From positions 1-15,267 of the forward strand of contig DASTCC010000606.1 of assembly GCA_035711465.1 (NCBI GenBank): a stretch of DNA of 15,267 bases, in the 5' to 3' direction. The notes beneath the pieces were generated by a model. It did no database searches. It saw only the letters and a list, made by a program, of their open reading frames with translations, and was not told where the DNA came from. The stretch comes from DASTCC01 sp035711465 (GTDB taxonomy: Bacteria > Acidobacteriota > Vicinamibacteria > Vicinamibacterales > SCN-69-37). Shown here one piece after another: positions 1-6,182 of the stretch. The position numbers were made by a program, and so were the translations under genes. Numbering within the stretch: position 1 is the stretch's first letter; each line of letters begins with the position of its first letter.

Positions 1-30
1 GTTGACAATGTCAACGTAGACATTGTCAAC
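1..30. promoter_or_regulatory. PadR-type operator palindrome
   Basis: A perfect 12-base inverted repeat (GTTGACAATGTC / GACATTGTCAAC) flanks a 6-base spacer. It contains ATGT at 8-11 and ACAT at 20-23, separated by exactly eight bases, which is the ATGT-N8-ACAT pattern known for PadR operators. Bases 1-15 are themselves a palindrome centred on one base, and 16-30 are a copy with one mismatch, so two overlapping dimer sites are possible. TTGACA at 2-7 matches a -35 box, but no good -10 follows at the usual distance. The site lies just upstream of padR, so autorepression is the natural inference. It starts at the first base of the window, so it may extend further left. Confidence 0.72.
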
Positions 31-32
31 AT

Positions 33-38
33 GGAAGG
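33..38 (+). promoter_or_regulatory. Ribosome binding site of padR
   Basis: GGAAGG lies four bases before the ATG at 43. An alternative in-frame ATG at 31 sits directly against the operator with no visible ribosome binding site. This favours 43 as the start of padR. Confidence 0.55.
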
Positions 39-42
39 CGCC

Positions 43-375
43 ATGTCGAAGACCTCACTCGGCGATCTCGAGTTCCTCGTCCTCCTCGCCATCCTCCGTC
101 TCGGTGACGACGCCTACGGCGTGCCGATCACGCGGGAGATCGACCGCCGCGCCGGGCGCAGCCTGTCGCGGGCGGCGATTCACGTCACCATCCAGCGCAT
201 GGAGGACCAGGGCCTGGTGGCGTCGCGCCTCGGCCCGCCGCGCGACGATCGCGCCGGCCGTCCGCGCCGCTACTACCGCGTCCTCCCGCGCGGCCTTGCT
301 CTCGTTCGCCGATCGAAAGCGGCCTACTCGAACATGTGGAAGGGCCTCGACCTCGGCCCGGAGCCCTCGCGATGA
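43..375 (+). CDS. PadR-family transcriptional regulator
   Basis: A 110-residue winged-helix repressor of the PadR family. The N-terminus (MSKTSLGDLEFLVLLAI, then RLGDDAYGVPITREI) is the first helix and helix-turn-helix entry typical of the PadR proteins that accompany acidobacterial duplicated permeases. A recognition-helix region follows (SRAAIHVTIQRMEDQGLV, residues about 44-61), then the wing with GRPRRYYRV. The length is normal for the short PadR class, which lacks the long C-terminal dimerisation helix of PadR proper. The ATG at 43 was chosen over the one at 31 because of the GGAAGG ribosome binding site. The gene ends in an ATGA overlap with the permease gene, so the two are probably translationally coupled. 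It is probably a ligand- or stress-responsive repressor of itself and the permease, acting at the palindrome at 1-30; the ligand cannot be read from the sequence. Confidence 0.88.
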   Translation: MSKTSLGDLEFLVLLAILRLGDDAYGVPITREIDRRAGRSLSRAAIHVTIQRMEDQGLVASRLGPPRDDRAGRPRRYYRVLPRGLALVRRSKAAYSNMWKGLDLGPEPSR

Positions 376-3038
376 AGCCGCCGGCGTTCTGGCGTGCCGT
401 GCTGCGCTGGTCGCTCGACGCCGACCGGCGCGAGGACGTCGACGCCGATCTGGCCGAGGAACATGCCGACCGCGCCGCGGCATCGTCGCCGCGGATCGCG
501 GATGGCTGGTACCGCCGCCAGGCGATCGGATTTGCCGCCGAGCGGCTGCGCCGGCGACGCCGCTGGCAGGCGATGGAGGCCGTCGGCATTGCGCCAAGGA
601 GAAGAGGCATGACAGAACGGCTGCAAGGCTGGGTCAAGGATCTGCGCCACGCCGCGAGGACGCTGGGGCGCACGCCCGGCTTCACGCTGATGGCCGCGAC
701 GACCCTGGCGCTGGCGATCGGCGCGAACGCCGCGATGTTCAGCGTCGTGCACAAAGTGCTTCTCGATCCGCTGCCCTACGCGCACGCCGATCGGCTCGTC
801 CACATCGGCGCCTCGGCTCCCGGCACGGACATGCCGCCCGAGTTCGGCGCCGCCAACGAGTTCTTCCTCCACTACAAGGAACAGGCGCGGCTGCTCGAGG
901 ACGTCGCCATCTACAACTCGTTCACGTCGACGATGCGCGCTGGCGAGCGCGTCGAGCGGATCCGGATGTCGTCGCCGACCAACTCGCTGTTCACCACGCT
1001 CGGCGCGACGCCGGCGCTCGGCCGGCTGCCGAACGACGCCGACGAGAACCGCGCCGTCGTCCTCAGCGACGCGCTCTGGGCCAACTGGTTCGGCCGCGAT
1101 CCCGCCGTGCTCAATCAGTCGTTCTTCGTCGGCGATCGCGAACGCACGGTGATTGGCATCATGCCACCGGAGTTCCGCTTCCCCGATGACGGCACACAGG
1201 TGTGGCTCTCGGGCCGTATTCGCGCCGAAGGTCTGGTGCCGGGACGCTTCGGGAACTGGTTCGTGGCGCGCATGGCGCCGGGCGCGACGCCTGAAGCGGT
1301 CGCGACCGAACTGAACGCCCTCGCGCAGCAGCTGCCCGCGCGGTTCGGCGGATCGGCGGCCTACGCGCGTCTGATCGAGAAGCACCGCGCGCTCGTCATC
1401 CCGCTGGACGAACGGATGCTCGGTCCCGCGGCGCGGCCCTTATGGGTGCTGCTCGGCGCGGTCGGCATCGTGCTGCTCATCGCCTGCGCCAACGTCGCGA
1501 ATCTGTTCCTGGTGCGTGCCGAAGGACGCCAGCGCGATCTCGCGGTGCGGCGCGCCATCGGCGCCGCGCGCGGACAGCTCATCCGCCTGCAGATGGCCGA
1601 AGCGATGGTCGTCGCCGCACTGGCGGCGGTGCTGGCGGCGTTCCTTGCGTGGGTCACGCTGCCGATCTTCCTGCGCTTCGTGCCGCCGGGAATTCCGCGC
1701 ATCGCCGACGTGACGTTCAGCGGCCCGGTGTGGTGGTTCACGCTCGCGCTCACGGTGTTCACCGCGCTGGCGTGCGGCGTCGGTCCCGCCGTGCGCGCGT
1801 CGCGGCCCGATTTCACCCGGCTGCGCGAAGGCGGCCGCGGATCGACGAGCCGCCGGCACTGGGCCCGTAACGTGCTGGTCGCCGGTCAAACGGCGCTGGC
1901 GCTCGTGCTGCTGATCGGATCCGGACTGCTGCTGCGCAGCTTCTGGGAGCTCAGCCGTGTCGACCCGGGCTACAGCACGAACGATCTCTTCACCTTCCAA
2001 ATCGCCCCGGATCGTCCCGAGCTCCGGGACGGCCCCGCCTTCGCTCGATTCGATCTCGCCTTCATGGATCGCCTGCGCGCGCTGCCAGGAGTCGAAACCG
2101 TCGGCTTGGTCGAGAACATCCCGCTCAACGAAGGCACCGCCGGGCTGCGCGTGCTGCCTGAGGGCCGATCGGGCGAGACCGAAACCGGCTCGCTGCTGCG
2201 CTACACGTTCACCGCCGGCGACTACTTCAAGGCCATGGACATCGCGGTGCTCGGCGGCCGGCCGTTCGACAACGACGACCACCTGCTGCCCCGCCAGAGC
2301 GCGATCGTCAGCCGCAACGCGGCGGCCATGCTGTGGCCGGGCGAGAACGCGGTCGGCAAGCGATTCCGCCGACAGGGTCTCGACCAGTGGTTCATCGTCG
2401 TCGGCGTCGTCGAAGACGTGATGCAGAACAGCTTCCGCGAAGCCGCGCAGCCGCTCGTCTACTTCCCGCTGGTCGGGCCGAATCCGTTGAACTGGGTGAT
2501 CTCGTCGCCAGCCTTCGTCGTCAAATCGCCAAGGGCCGAGACCATCGCGGCCGACGTCCGCGCGCTCGTTCGACAGGTGGCGCCGGAAGCGCCGATGTAT
2601 CGCGTCTTCACGATGGCCGGCCTCGCGAGCGACTCGATGGTGGACGTCTCGTTCACGATGCTGACGCTCGGCGTCGCTTCCGGGCTGGCGCTCCTTCTCG
2701 GCAGCGTCGGTCTCTACGCGGTGCTCTCGTACATCGTCGCCGAACGCACGCGCGAGATCGGCGTGCGCATGGCGCTCGGGGCTCAGATCGGCCAGGTGCG
2801 CCGGCTGGTCGTCGCGCAGGGATCGCGGGTGGTACTCGCCGGCGTCGCGATCGGCCTCGCGGTTGCGCTGGCGTCGACGCGCGCGCTCGGCAGTCTGCTC
2901 TACGGCGTCGAAGCCGTCGACGCGGCGACCTTCGTCGCGATGTCGCTGTCGATGATCGTCGTCGGTCTCATCGCCTGTTATCTGCCGGCGCGCCGGGCGT
3001 CGAACGTCGACCCGGTGCAGTCGTTGCGGGGGGATTGA
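372..3038 (+). CDS. ADOP-type duplicated FtsX/MacB permease
   Basis: An 888-residue inner-membrane protein of the acidobacterial duplicated orphan permease type. Residues about 4-75 form a cytosolic permease prefix ending in a basic RLRRRRRW stretch. The first membrane helix (about 104-128, after the RTPGFTL motif) is followed by a periplasmic MacB-like domain (about 130-355) and an FtsX block with three helices (about 357-381, 408-430, 452-473). A second helix (about 499-521), a second MacB-like domain (522-750) and a second FtsX block (762-880) follow. ERTREIGVRMALGA (790-803) and the closing PARRASNVDP are the cytosolic motifs expected to contact an ATPase. No ATPase gene is present, which is usual for this 'orphan' group; the substrate is unknown, and drug, lipid or peptide export is only an analogy to MacB. 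The ATG at 372 overlaps the padR stop (ATGA). An alternative in-frame ATG at 609 with its own strong ribosome binding site would give 809 residues without the prefix. Confidence 0.9.
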   Translation: MKPPAFWRAVLRWSLDADRREDVDADLAEEHADRAAASSPRIADGWYRRQAIGFAAERLRRRRRWQAMEAVGIAPRRRGMTERLQGWVKDLRHAARTLGRTPGFTLMAATTLALAIGANAAMFSVVHKVLLDPLPYAHADRLVHIGASAPGTDMPPEFGAANEFFLHYKEQARLLEDVAIYNSFTSTMRAGERVERIRMSSPTNSLFTTLGATPALGRLPNDADENRAVVLSDALWANWFGRDPAVLNQSFFVGDRERTVIGIMPPEFRFPDDGTQVWLSGRIRAEGLVPGRFGNWFVARMAPGATPEAVATELNALAQQLPARFGGSAAYARLIEKHRALVIPLDERMLGPAARPLWVLLGAVGIVLLIACANVANLFLVRAEGRQRDLAVRRAIGAARGQLIRLQMAEAMVVAALAAVLAAFLAWVTLPIFLRFVPPGIPRIADVTFSGPVWWFTLALTVFTALACGVGPAVRASRPDFTRLREGGRGSTSRRHWARNVLVAGQTALALVLLIGSGLLLRSFWELSRVDPGYSTNDLFTFQIAPDRPELRDGPAFARFDLAFMDRLRALPGVETVGLVENIPLNEGTAGLRVLPEGRSGETETGSLLRYTFTAGDYFKAMDIAVLGGRPFDNDDHLLPRQSAIVSRNAAAMLWPGENAVGKRFRRQGLDQWFIVVGVVEDVMQNSFREAAQPLVYFPLVGPNPLNWVISSPAFVVKSPRAETIAADVRALVRQVAPEAPMYRVFTMAGLASDSMVDVSFTMLTLGVASGLALLLGSVGLYAVLSYIVAERTREIGVRMALGAQIGQVRRLVVAQGSRVVLAGVAIGLAVALASTRALGSLLYGVEAVDAATFVAMSLSMIVVGLIACYLPARRASNVDPVQSLRGD
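596..601 (+). promoter_or_regulatory. Internal ribosome binding site in the permease gene
   Basis: AAGGAG lies seven bases before an in-frame ATG at 609, at the junction between the prefix domain and the MacB/FtsX core. Translation from here would begin MTERLQGWVKDLRHAART, which resembles the start of permeases of this family that lack the prefix. The reading frame from 372 is open throughout, so this is either a second start or a coincidence. Confidence 0.4.
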
Positions 3039-3041
3039 AAT

Positions 3042-3059
3042 GGGGGAGCGGAGCCCCCC
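3042..3059 (+). terminator. Possible hairpin terminator after the permease
   Basis: GGGGG (3042-3046) pairs with CCCCC (3055-3059), and GC (3048-3049) pairs with GC (3053-3054), with a bulged A and a GGA loop. It starts three bases after the permease stop and lies between two convergent genes. There is no T tract, so classical intrinsic termination is uncertain. Confidence 0.4.
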
Positions 3060-3087
3060 CGACCCCGGTCCGCGCCACCGCTCATCG

Positions 3088-3888
3088 TCAGCGCGCCTGC
3101 AGCCGCCGCGCCCAGATGCTGCGGAACCTGAGCGGGTTGCCGTGGTCCTGCAGCAGGATCGGCTCGGCGTCCGAATGCGGCTCGTAGGTGCCGACGACGC
3201 GGTGTTTGGTCGCGCCGATCAGCGTCTGGTTGTCCTGCACCAGCACGCCGTTGTGGAGCACCGTGACGCGCGCCGGCGTTACGAGCGCGCTGCCCTTGAA
3301 ACGCGGCGCGGTAAAGACGATGTCGAAGGTCTGCCACTCGCCGGGCTTGCGCGAGGCGTTCACGAGCGGCGGGAACTGCCCGTAGATCGCGCCCGCTTGT
3401 CCATCGGGATACGTCGGATTCTGGAAGCTGTCGAGAATCTGAATCTCGTAGCGGCTCATCAGGAACACGCCGCTGTTGCCGCGCTGCTGGCTGTTGCCTT
3501 CGACCTTCGCCGGCGTCGCGAACTCGAGGTGCAGCTGCACGTCGCCGAACTTCTCGGTGCTCTCGATGGTGCCGCTGCCGGCGGCGACGACCATCGCATC
3601 GCCTTCGATGCGCCATGCCGCCGGCGTGCCCTTCTCGTAGACGCGCCACTTCGACAGGTCTTTGCCATCGAACAGCACGACGGCATCCGACGGCGCCGGC
3701 ACCGACGGACCGGCCGGGCCAGGCGTCACGACCGGCGGCTGCGGCCGCTTGCCGTCGTGCACGCGCCACGGGCTGTTCGGCAGCATCGGCGTGTCGTCGT
3801 AGCCAATGGGCGCCTGCGACTGTTTCGAGTAAACGACCACCGCCAGGATCAGAACCGACATTCCGGCTGCGACGAAAGTGCGGCTCAT
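3088..3888 (-). CDS. DUF1080 3-keto-glycoside hydrolase, membrane-anchored or exported
   Basis: A 266-residue protein of the 3-keto-disaccharide hydrolase (DUF1080) family, a jelly-roll fold that cleaves glycosides already oxidised at C3. Visible family motifs are LFDGKDLSKW (72-81), GDVQLHLEF (115-123), GNSGVFLMSRYEIQILDSF (136-154), AGAIYGQ (165-171), KPGEWQTFDI (181-190) and the closing PILLQDHGNPLRFRSIWAR (243-261). A hydrophobic segment (residues 4-20) is followed by a Pro-rich linker (48-66), so the protein is exported or anchored with its catalytic domain outside the cytoplasm. The start is supported by GAGGGAG five bases before the ATG. It is the last gene of the minus-strand run, 21 bases after the TIM-barrel gene. 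The family assignment is firm; the exact sugar is unknown. Confidence 0.88.
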   Translation of the reverse strand: MSRTFVAAGMSVLILAVVVYSKQSQAPIGYDDTPMLPNSPWRVHDGKRPQPPVVTPGPAGPSVPAPSDAVVLFDGKDLSKWRVYEKGTPAAWRIEGDAMVVAAGSGTIESTEKFGDVQLHLEFATPAKVEGNSQQRGNSGVFLMSRYEIQILDSFQNPTYPDGQAGAIYGQFPPLVNASRKPGEWQTFDIVFTAPRFKGSALVTPARVTVLHNGVLVQDNQTLIGATKHRVVGTYEPHSDAEPILLQDHGNPLRFRSIWARRLQAR

Positions 3889-3909
3889 AGGTGCTCCCTC
3901 GGGCTGCGA

Positions 3910-4872
3910 TCAGCTCCAGTACGCCTGTCCCTTCGGCTGTTGAATCACGGCGTTCTTCAGAAACGCGACCGCCTTCCGTAGTCCCTCATCGCCCGACATG
4001 ATGCTGTCTTCGTGCTCGATGCTGAGCACGTGATCGTACCCCACCAGGCGCAGGTTGCTGACGATGTCCTTCCAGACGATGGCGTCGTTGCCGTAGCCGA
4101 CGGTGCGGAAGATCCAGCTGCGATGGAGCTCGTCGGTGTACGGTTTGCCGTCGAGCACGCCGTTGAGGCGCGTGTTGGTGACGTCGATGCGGCAGTCCTT
4201 GGCGTGGACGTGATAGATGCAATCGCCGAGCGCCCGGATGGCGACGACCGGGTCGGCGCCCTGCCAGAACAAGTGGCTCGGATCGAAATTGCAGCCAATC
4301 ACTCCGGGAGCGACGTCGCGCAGCCGCAGCATCGTGTCCGGGTTGTAGACGGCGAAGTTCGGATGCATCTCGATGGCGACGCGCACGCCGGCGGCGCGGC
4401 AGGCTTTGACCGCCGACGTCCAGTACGGGATGACGCGCTCCTTCCATTGCCAGGCGAGCATCGCCGCGAACTCCGGCGGCCATGGCGCGACGATCCAGTT
4501 GGGCTCGGTCGCCTTGGCGTCGCCGGGCGGGCACCCGCTGAACGTGATCACCGTGCCGACGTCGAGCGCCTTGGCGAGCTGCAGCGTCTTCAGAAACGTG
4601 CGATGGTGCGCGCGGCCGATCTTTGGCCTCGGATGCAGCGGATTGCCGTGGCAGCTGAGCGCGCTGATCATCAGGCCGCGCTTGTGCACCGCCTCGCGGA
4701 AGGCCTTGAGCTGACGCGGATTGGCCAGCAGCTTCTCGGGATCGCAGTGCGCGTTGCCGGGGTACGCGCCGGTCCCGATCTCGACCGCTTCGAGCCCGAG
4801 ATCCTTTAGATGATCCAGCGTCGCCTCGAAGGGCCGATCGCCGAAGAGCACGGAGAAGACACCGATGCGCAT
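3910..4872 (-). CDS. Sugar (phosphate) isomerase/epimerase, xylose-isomerase-like TIM barrel
   Basis: A 320-residue AP-endonuclease-2/xylose-isomerase-like TIM barrel. The metal-binding residues expected for the fold are visible: Glu168 (VAIEMHPN), Asp197 and His200 (NFDPSHLFWQG), His223 (YHVHAKD) and Glu286 (LSIEHED). Glu31 (AVEIGTGAY) and His75 (SCHGNPLHP) line the same end of the barrel. The length is typical. No signal peptide is visible, so it is cytoplasmic. Members of this family isomerise or epimerise free or phosphorylated sugars, and relatives act on keto-sugars in C3-oxidation pathways; lying between Gfo/Idh and DUF1080 genes, it probably handles a 3-keto-sugar product. The ribosome binding site is weak (AGGA ten bases before the ATG), and its leader carries a heptanucleotide repeat array. 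Confidence 0.87.
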   Translation of the reverse strand: MRIGVFSVLFGDRPFEATLDHLKDLGLEAVEIGTGAYPGNAHCDPEKLLANPRQLKAFREAVHKRGLMISALSCHGNPLHPRPKIGRAHHRTFLKTLQLAKALDVGTVITFSGCPPGDAKATEPNWIVAPWPPEFAAMLAWQWKERVIPYWTSAVKACRAAGVRVAIEMHPNFAVYNPDTMLRLRDVAPGVIGCNFDPSHLFWQGADPVVAIRALGDCIYHVHAKDCRIDVTNTRLNGVLDGKPYTDELHRSWIFRTVGYGNDAIVWKDIVSNLRLVGYDHVLSIEHEDSIMSGDEGLRKAVAFLKNAVIQQPKGQAYWS

Positions 4873-4890
4873 GGTCTGGGGTCCTGTGGG

Positions 4891-4946
4891 GTGCTAGGTG
4901 CTGGGTGCTAGGTGCTGGGTGCTGGCTGCTGGGTGCTGGGTGCTTG
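4891..4946. repeat. Tandem array of eight 7-base repeats
   Basis: Eight head-to-tail 7-base units read GTGCTAG, GTGCTGG, GTGCTAG, GTGCTGG, GTGCTGG, CTGCTGG, GTGCTGG and GTGCTTG on the plus strand. The array fills most of the 94-base gap between the Gfo/Idh and TIM-barrel genes. On the transcribed strand it is an (AGCACCC/T) series in the leader of the TIM-barrel gene. It does not encode a credible peptide. Confidence 0.85.
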
Positions 4947-4954
4947 GGGGCTGG

Positions 4955-4965
4955 GGGCTTCGCCC
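4955..4965 (-). other. Small hairpin just after the Gfo/Idh stop codon
   Basis: On the minus strand GGGC-GAA-GCCC forms a 4-base-pair stem with a 3-base loop, beginning just after the TGA at 4967-4969 and followed by a C-rich stretch. There is no T tract. It resembles the GC-rich hairpin after the permease gene and may be a 3' end or processing element. It is too short to call a terminator. Confidence 0.25.
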
Positions 4966-4966
4966 G

Positions 4967-6097
4967 TCACACCCGGATCCAGGCGCGCGTCTTTGCCGCG
5001 CGGGCCATCGCGTCCATCACCTGCTGATTCTTCAATCCGTCTTCGAAGCTCGGCGAGGGCACCTTGCCGTCGGCCATCGCTTCGAGCAAATCGTAGATCG
5101 TGTGGGTGAAGGTGTGCTCGTAGCCGATGATGTGACCCGGCGGCCACCACGCGTTGACGAATGGATGATCCGACTCGGTGACCAGGATGGTGCGGAACCC
5201 GCGCAGGCCGCGGCGATCGGATTCGAGGTAGAGCTCGAGCTCGTTCATGCGCTCGAGGTCGAAGGCCAGGCTGCCGCGGCTGCCGTTGATCTCGAAGCGG
5301 TTGTAGTTCTTGCGGCCCGGCGCGAGACGCGTGGCTTCGATCGTGCCCATCGCGCCGCCCTTGAATCTCGCCAGGGCGACCAGGGCGTCGTCGACCGTGA
5401 CCTTGCCGGTCTTCTTCGGCTGGCCGACCAGCGGCCGCTCCTTGATGAACGTGCGCAGGTCGGCGGCGACGTCGGTGATCTCGCCGACCAGGAACCGCGC
5501 GAGGTCGATGACGTGCGCGCCGATGTCACCGAGCGCGCCGGATCCTGCCTGCTTGCGATCGAACCGCCACAGGAGCGGCAGCTTCGGATCGGTGATCCAG
5601 TCCTGCAGATACGTGCCGCGGAAGTGGCGCACCTCGCCGATCTGCCCATCCTCGATGAGCTGCCTGGCGAGCATCACCGCAGGCGCGCGGCGGTAGTTGT
5701 GGCAGATCATGTGGACGACGCCCGCCTTGCGGACGGCGTCGAGCATCGCCTGCGCCTCCCGGATGCTATTGGCCAGCGGCTTCTCGCAGATCACCGCCTT
5801 GCCGGCGCGCGCGGCGGCGATCGCGATCTCCGCGTGCGAATCGCCCGGCGTGCTGATGTCCACCAGATCGATGTCCGGCCTGGCGACGACGGCCTCCCAG
5901 TCGGTGGCGCCTTCCTCCCAGCCGAGCGTGCGCGCCGCCGCATCGACGTGCTTCCGCGTGCGCCCGCAGATCACTTTCAACCGCGGCGTCAGCCGCGGTG
6001 AGAAGAACGGTGTGACCTGCCGGTACGCGTTGCTGTGGGCCCGGCCCATGAACGCATAGCCGATGAGCGCGACGTTGACCGGCGGCATGGGGGGCAT
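4967..6097 (-). CDS. Gfo/Idh/MocA-family NAD(P)-dependent oxidoreductase
   Basis: A 376-residue sugar or inositol dehydrogenase-like protein. The N-terminal Rossmann fold starts with NVALIGYAFMGRAHSNAY (8-25). The conserved EKP motif is at 105-107 (ICEKPLAN), and the catalytic-face motif GALGDIGAHVIDLA (187-200) supplies Asp191 and His195, the usual Asp-x3-His pair. The C-terminal beta-sheet domain includes FEINGSRGSLAFDLER. No signal peptide is seen, so it acts in the cytoplasm. The start at 6097 is supported by AAGGA six bases upstream; a second ATG three codons in lies farther from that site. In C3-oxidation pathways such enzymes oxidise or reduce sugars at C3, so this one may reduce or further process the keto-sugar released by the DUF1080 enzymes. 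It lies 85 bases downstream of the spermidine-synthase-like gene in the same run. Confidence 0.9.
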   Translation of the reverse strand: MPPMPPVNVALIGYAFMGRAHSNAYRQVTPFFSPRLTPRLKVICGRTRKHVDAAARTLGWEEGATDWEAVVARPDIDLVDISTPGDSHAEIAIAAARAGKAVICEKPLANSIREAQAMLDAVRKAGVVHMICHNYRRAPAVMLARQLIEDGQIGEVRHFRGTYLQDWITDPKLPLLWRFDRKQAGSGALGDIGAHVIDLARFLVGEITDVAADLRTFIKERPLVGQPKKTGKVTVDDALVALARFKGGAMGTIEATRLAPGRKNYNRFEINGSRGSLAFDLERMNELELYLESDRRGLRGFRTILVTESDHPFVNAWWPPGHIIGYEHTFTHTIYDLLEAMADGKVPSPSFEDGLKNQQVMDAMARAAKTRAWIRV

Positions 6098-6182
6098 TCT
6101 AGTTCCTTGGCGGCGGCGGCGGCAGTCTGGCGGGGCGGGGTGGCATTCCGCGCCGACGCTCGCACGCTAGGCCCTCGCTGTT
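6098..6182. other. 85-base intergenic gap with a GGC triplet run
   Basis: This is the largest gap after the first three genes of the minus-strand run. It holds five GGC triplets (6109-6123) and the Gfo/Idh ribosome binding site. No convincing promoter or terminator is visible, so co-transcription across it is possible but not shown. Confidence 0.4.

Noticed and set aside
394..612. Separate small gene ending with ATGA at the internal permease start
   Set aside because: The product is low-complexity and Arg/Pro/Thr-rich, in a shadow frame of the prefix domain, which itself has the recognisable family sequence in the permease frame.
324..2282. Minus-strand open frames opposite the permease gene
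   Set aside because: They are antisense shadows with no recognisable motifs; the plus-strand frame has full ADOP domain order.
4891..4946. CRISPR array
   Set aside because: The units are only seven bases, contiguous, without spacers, and there are no cas genes.
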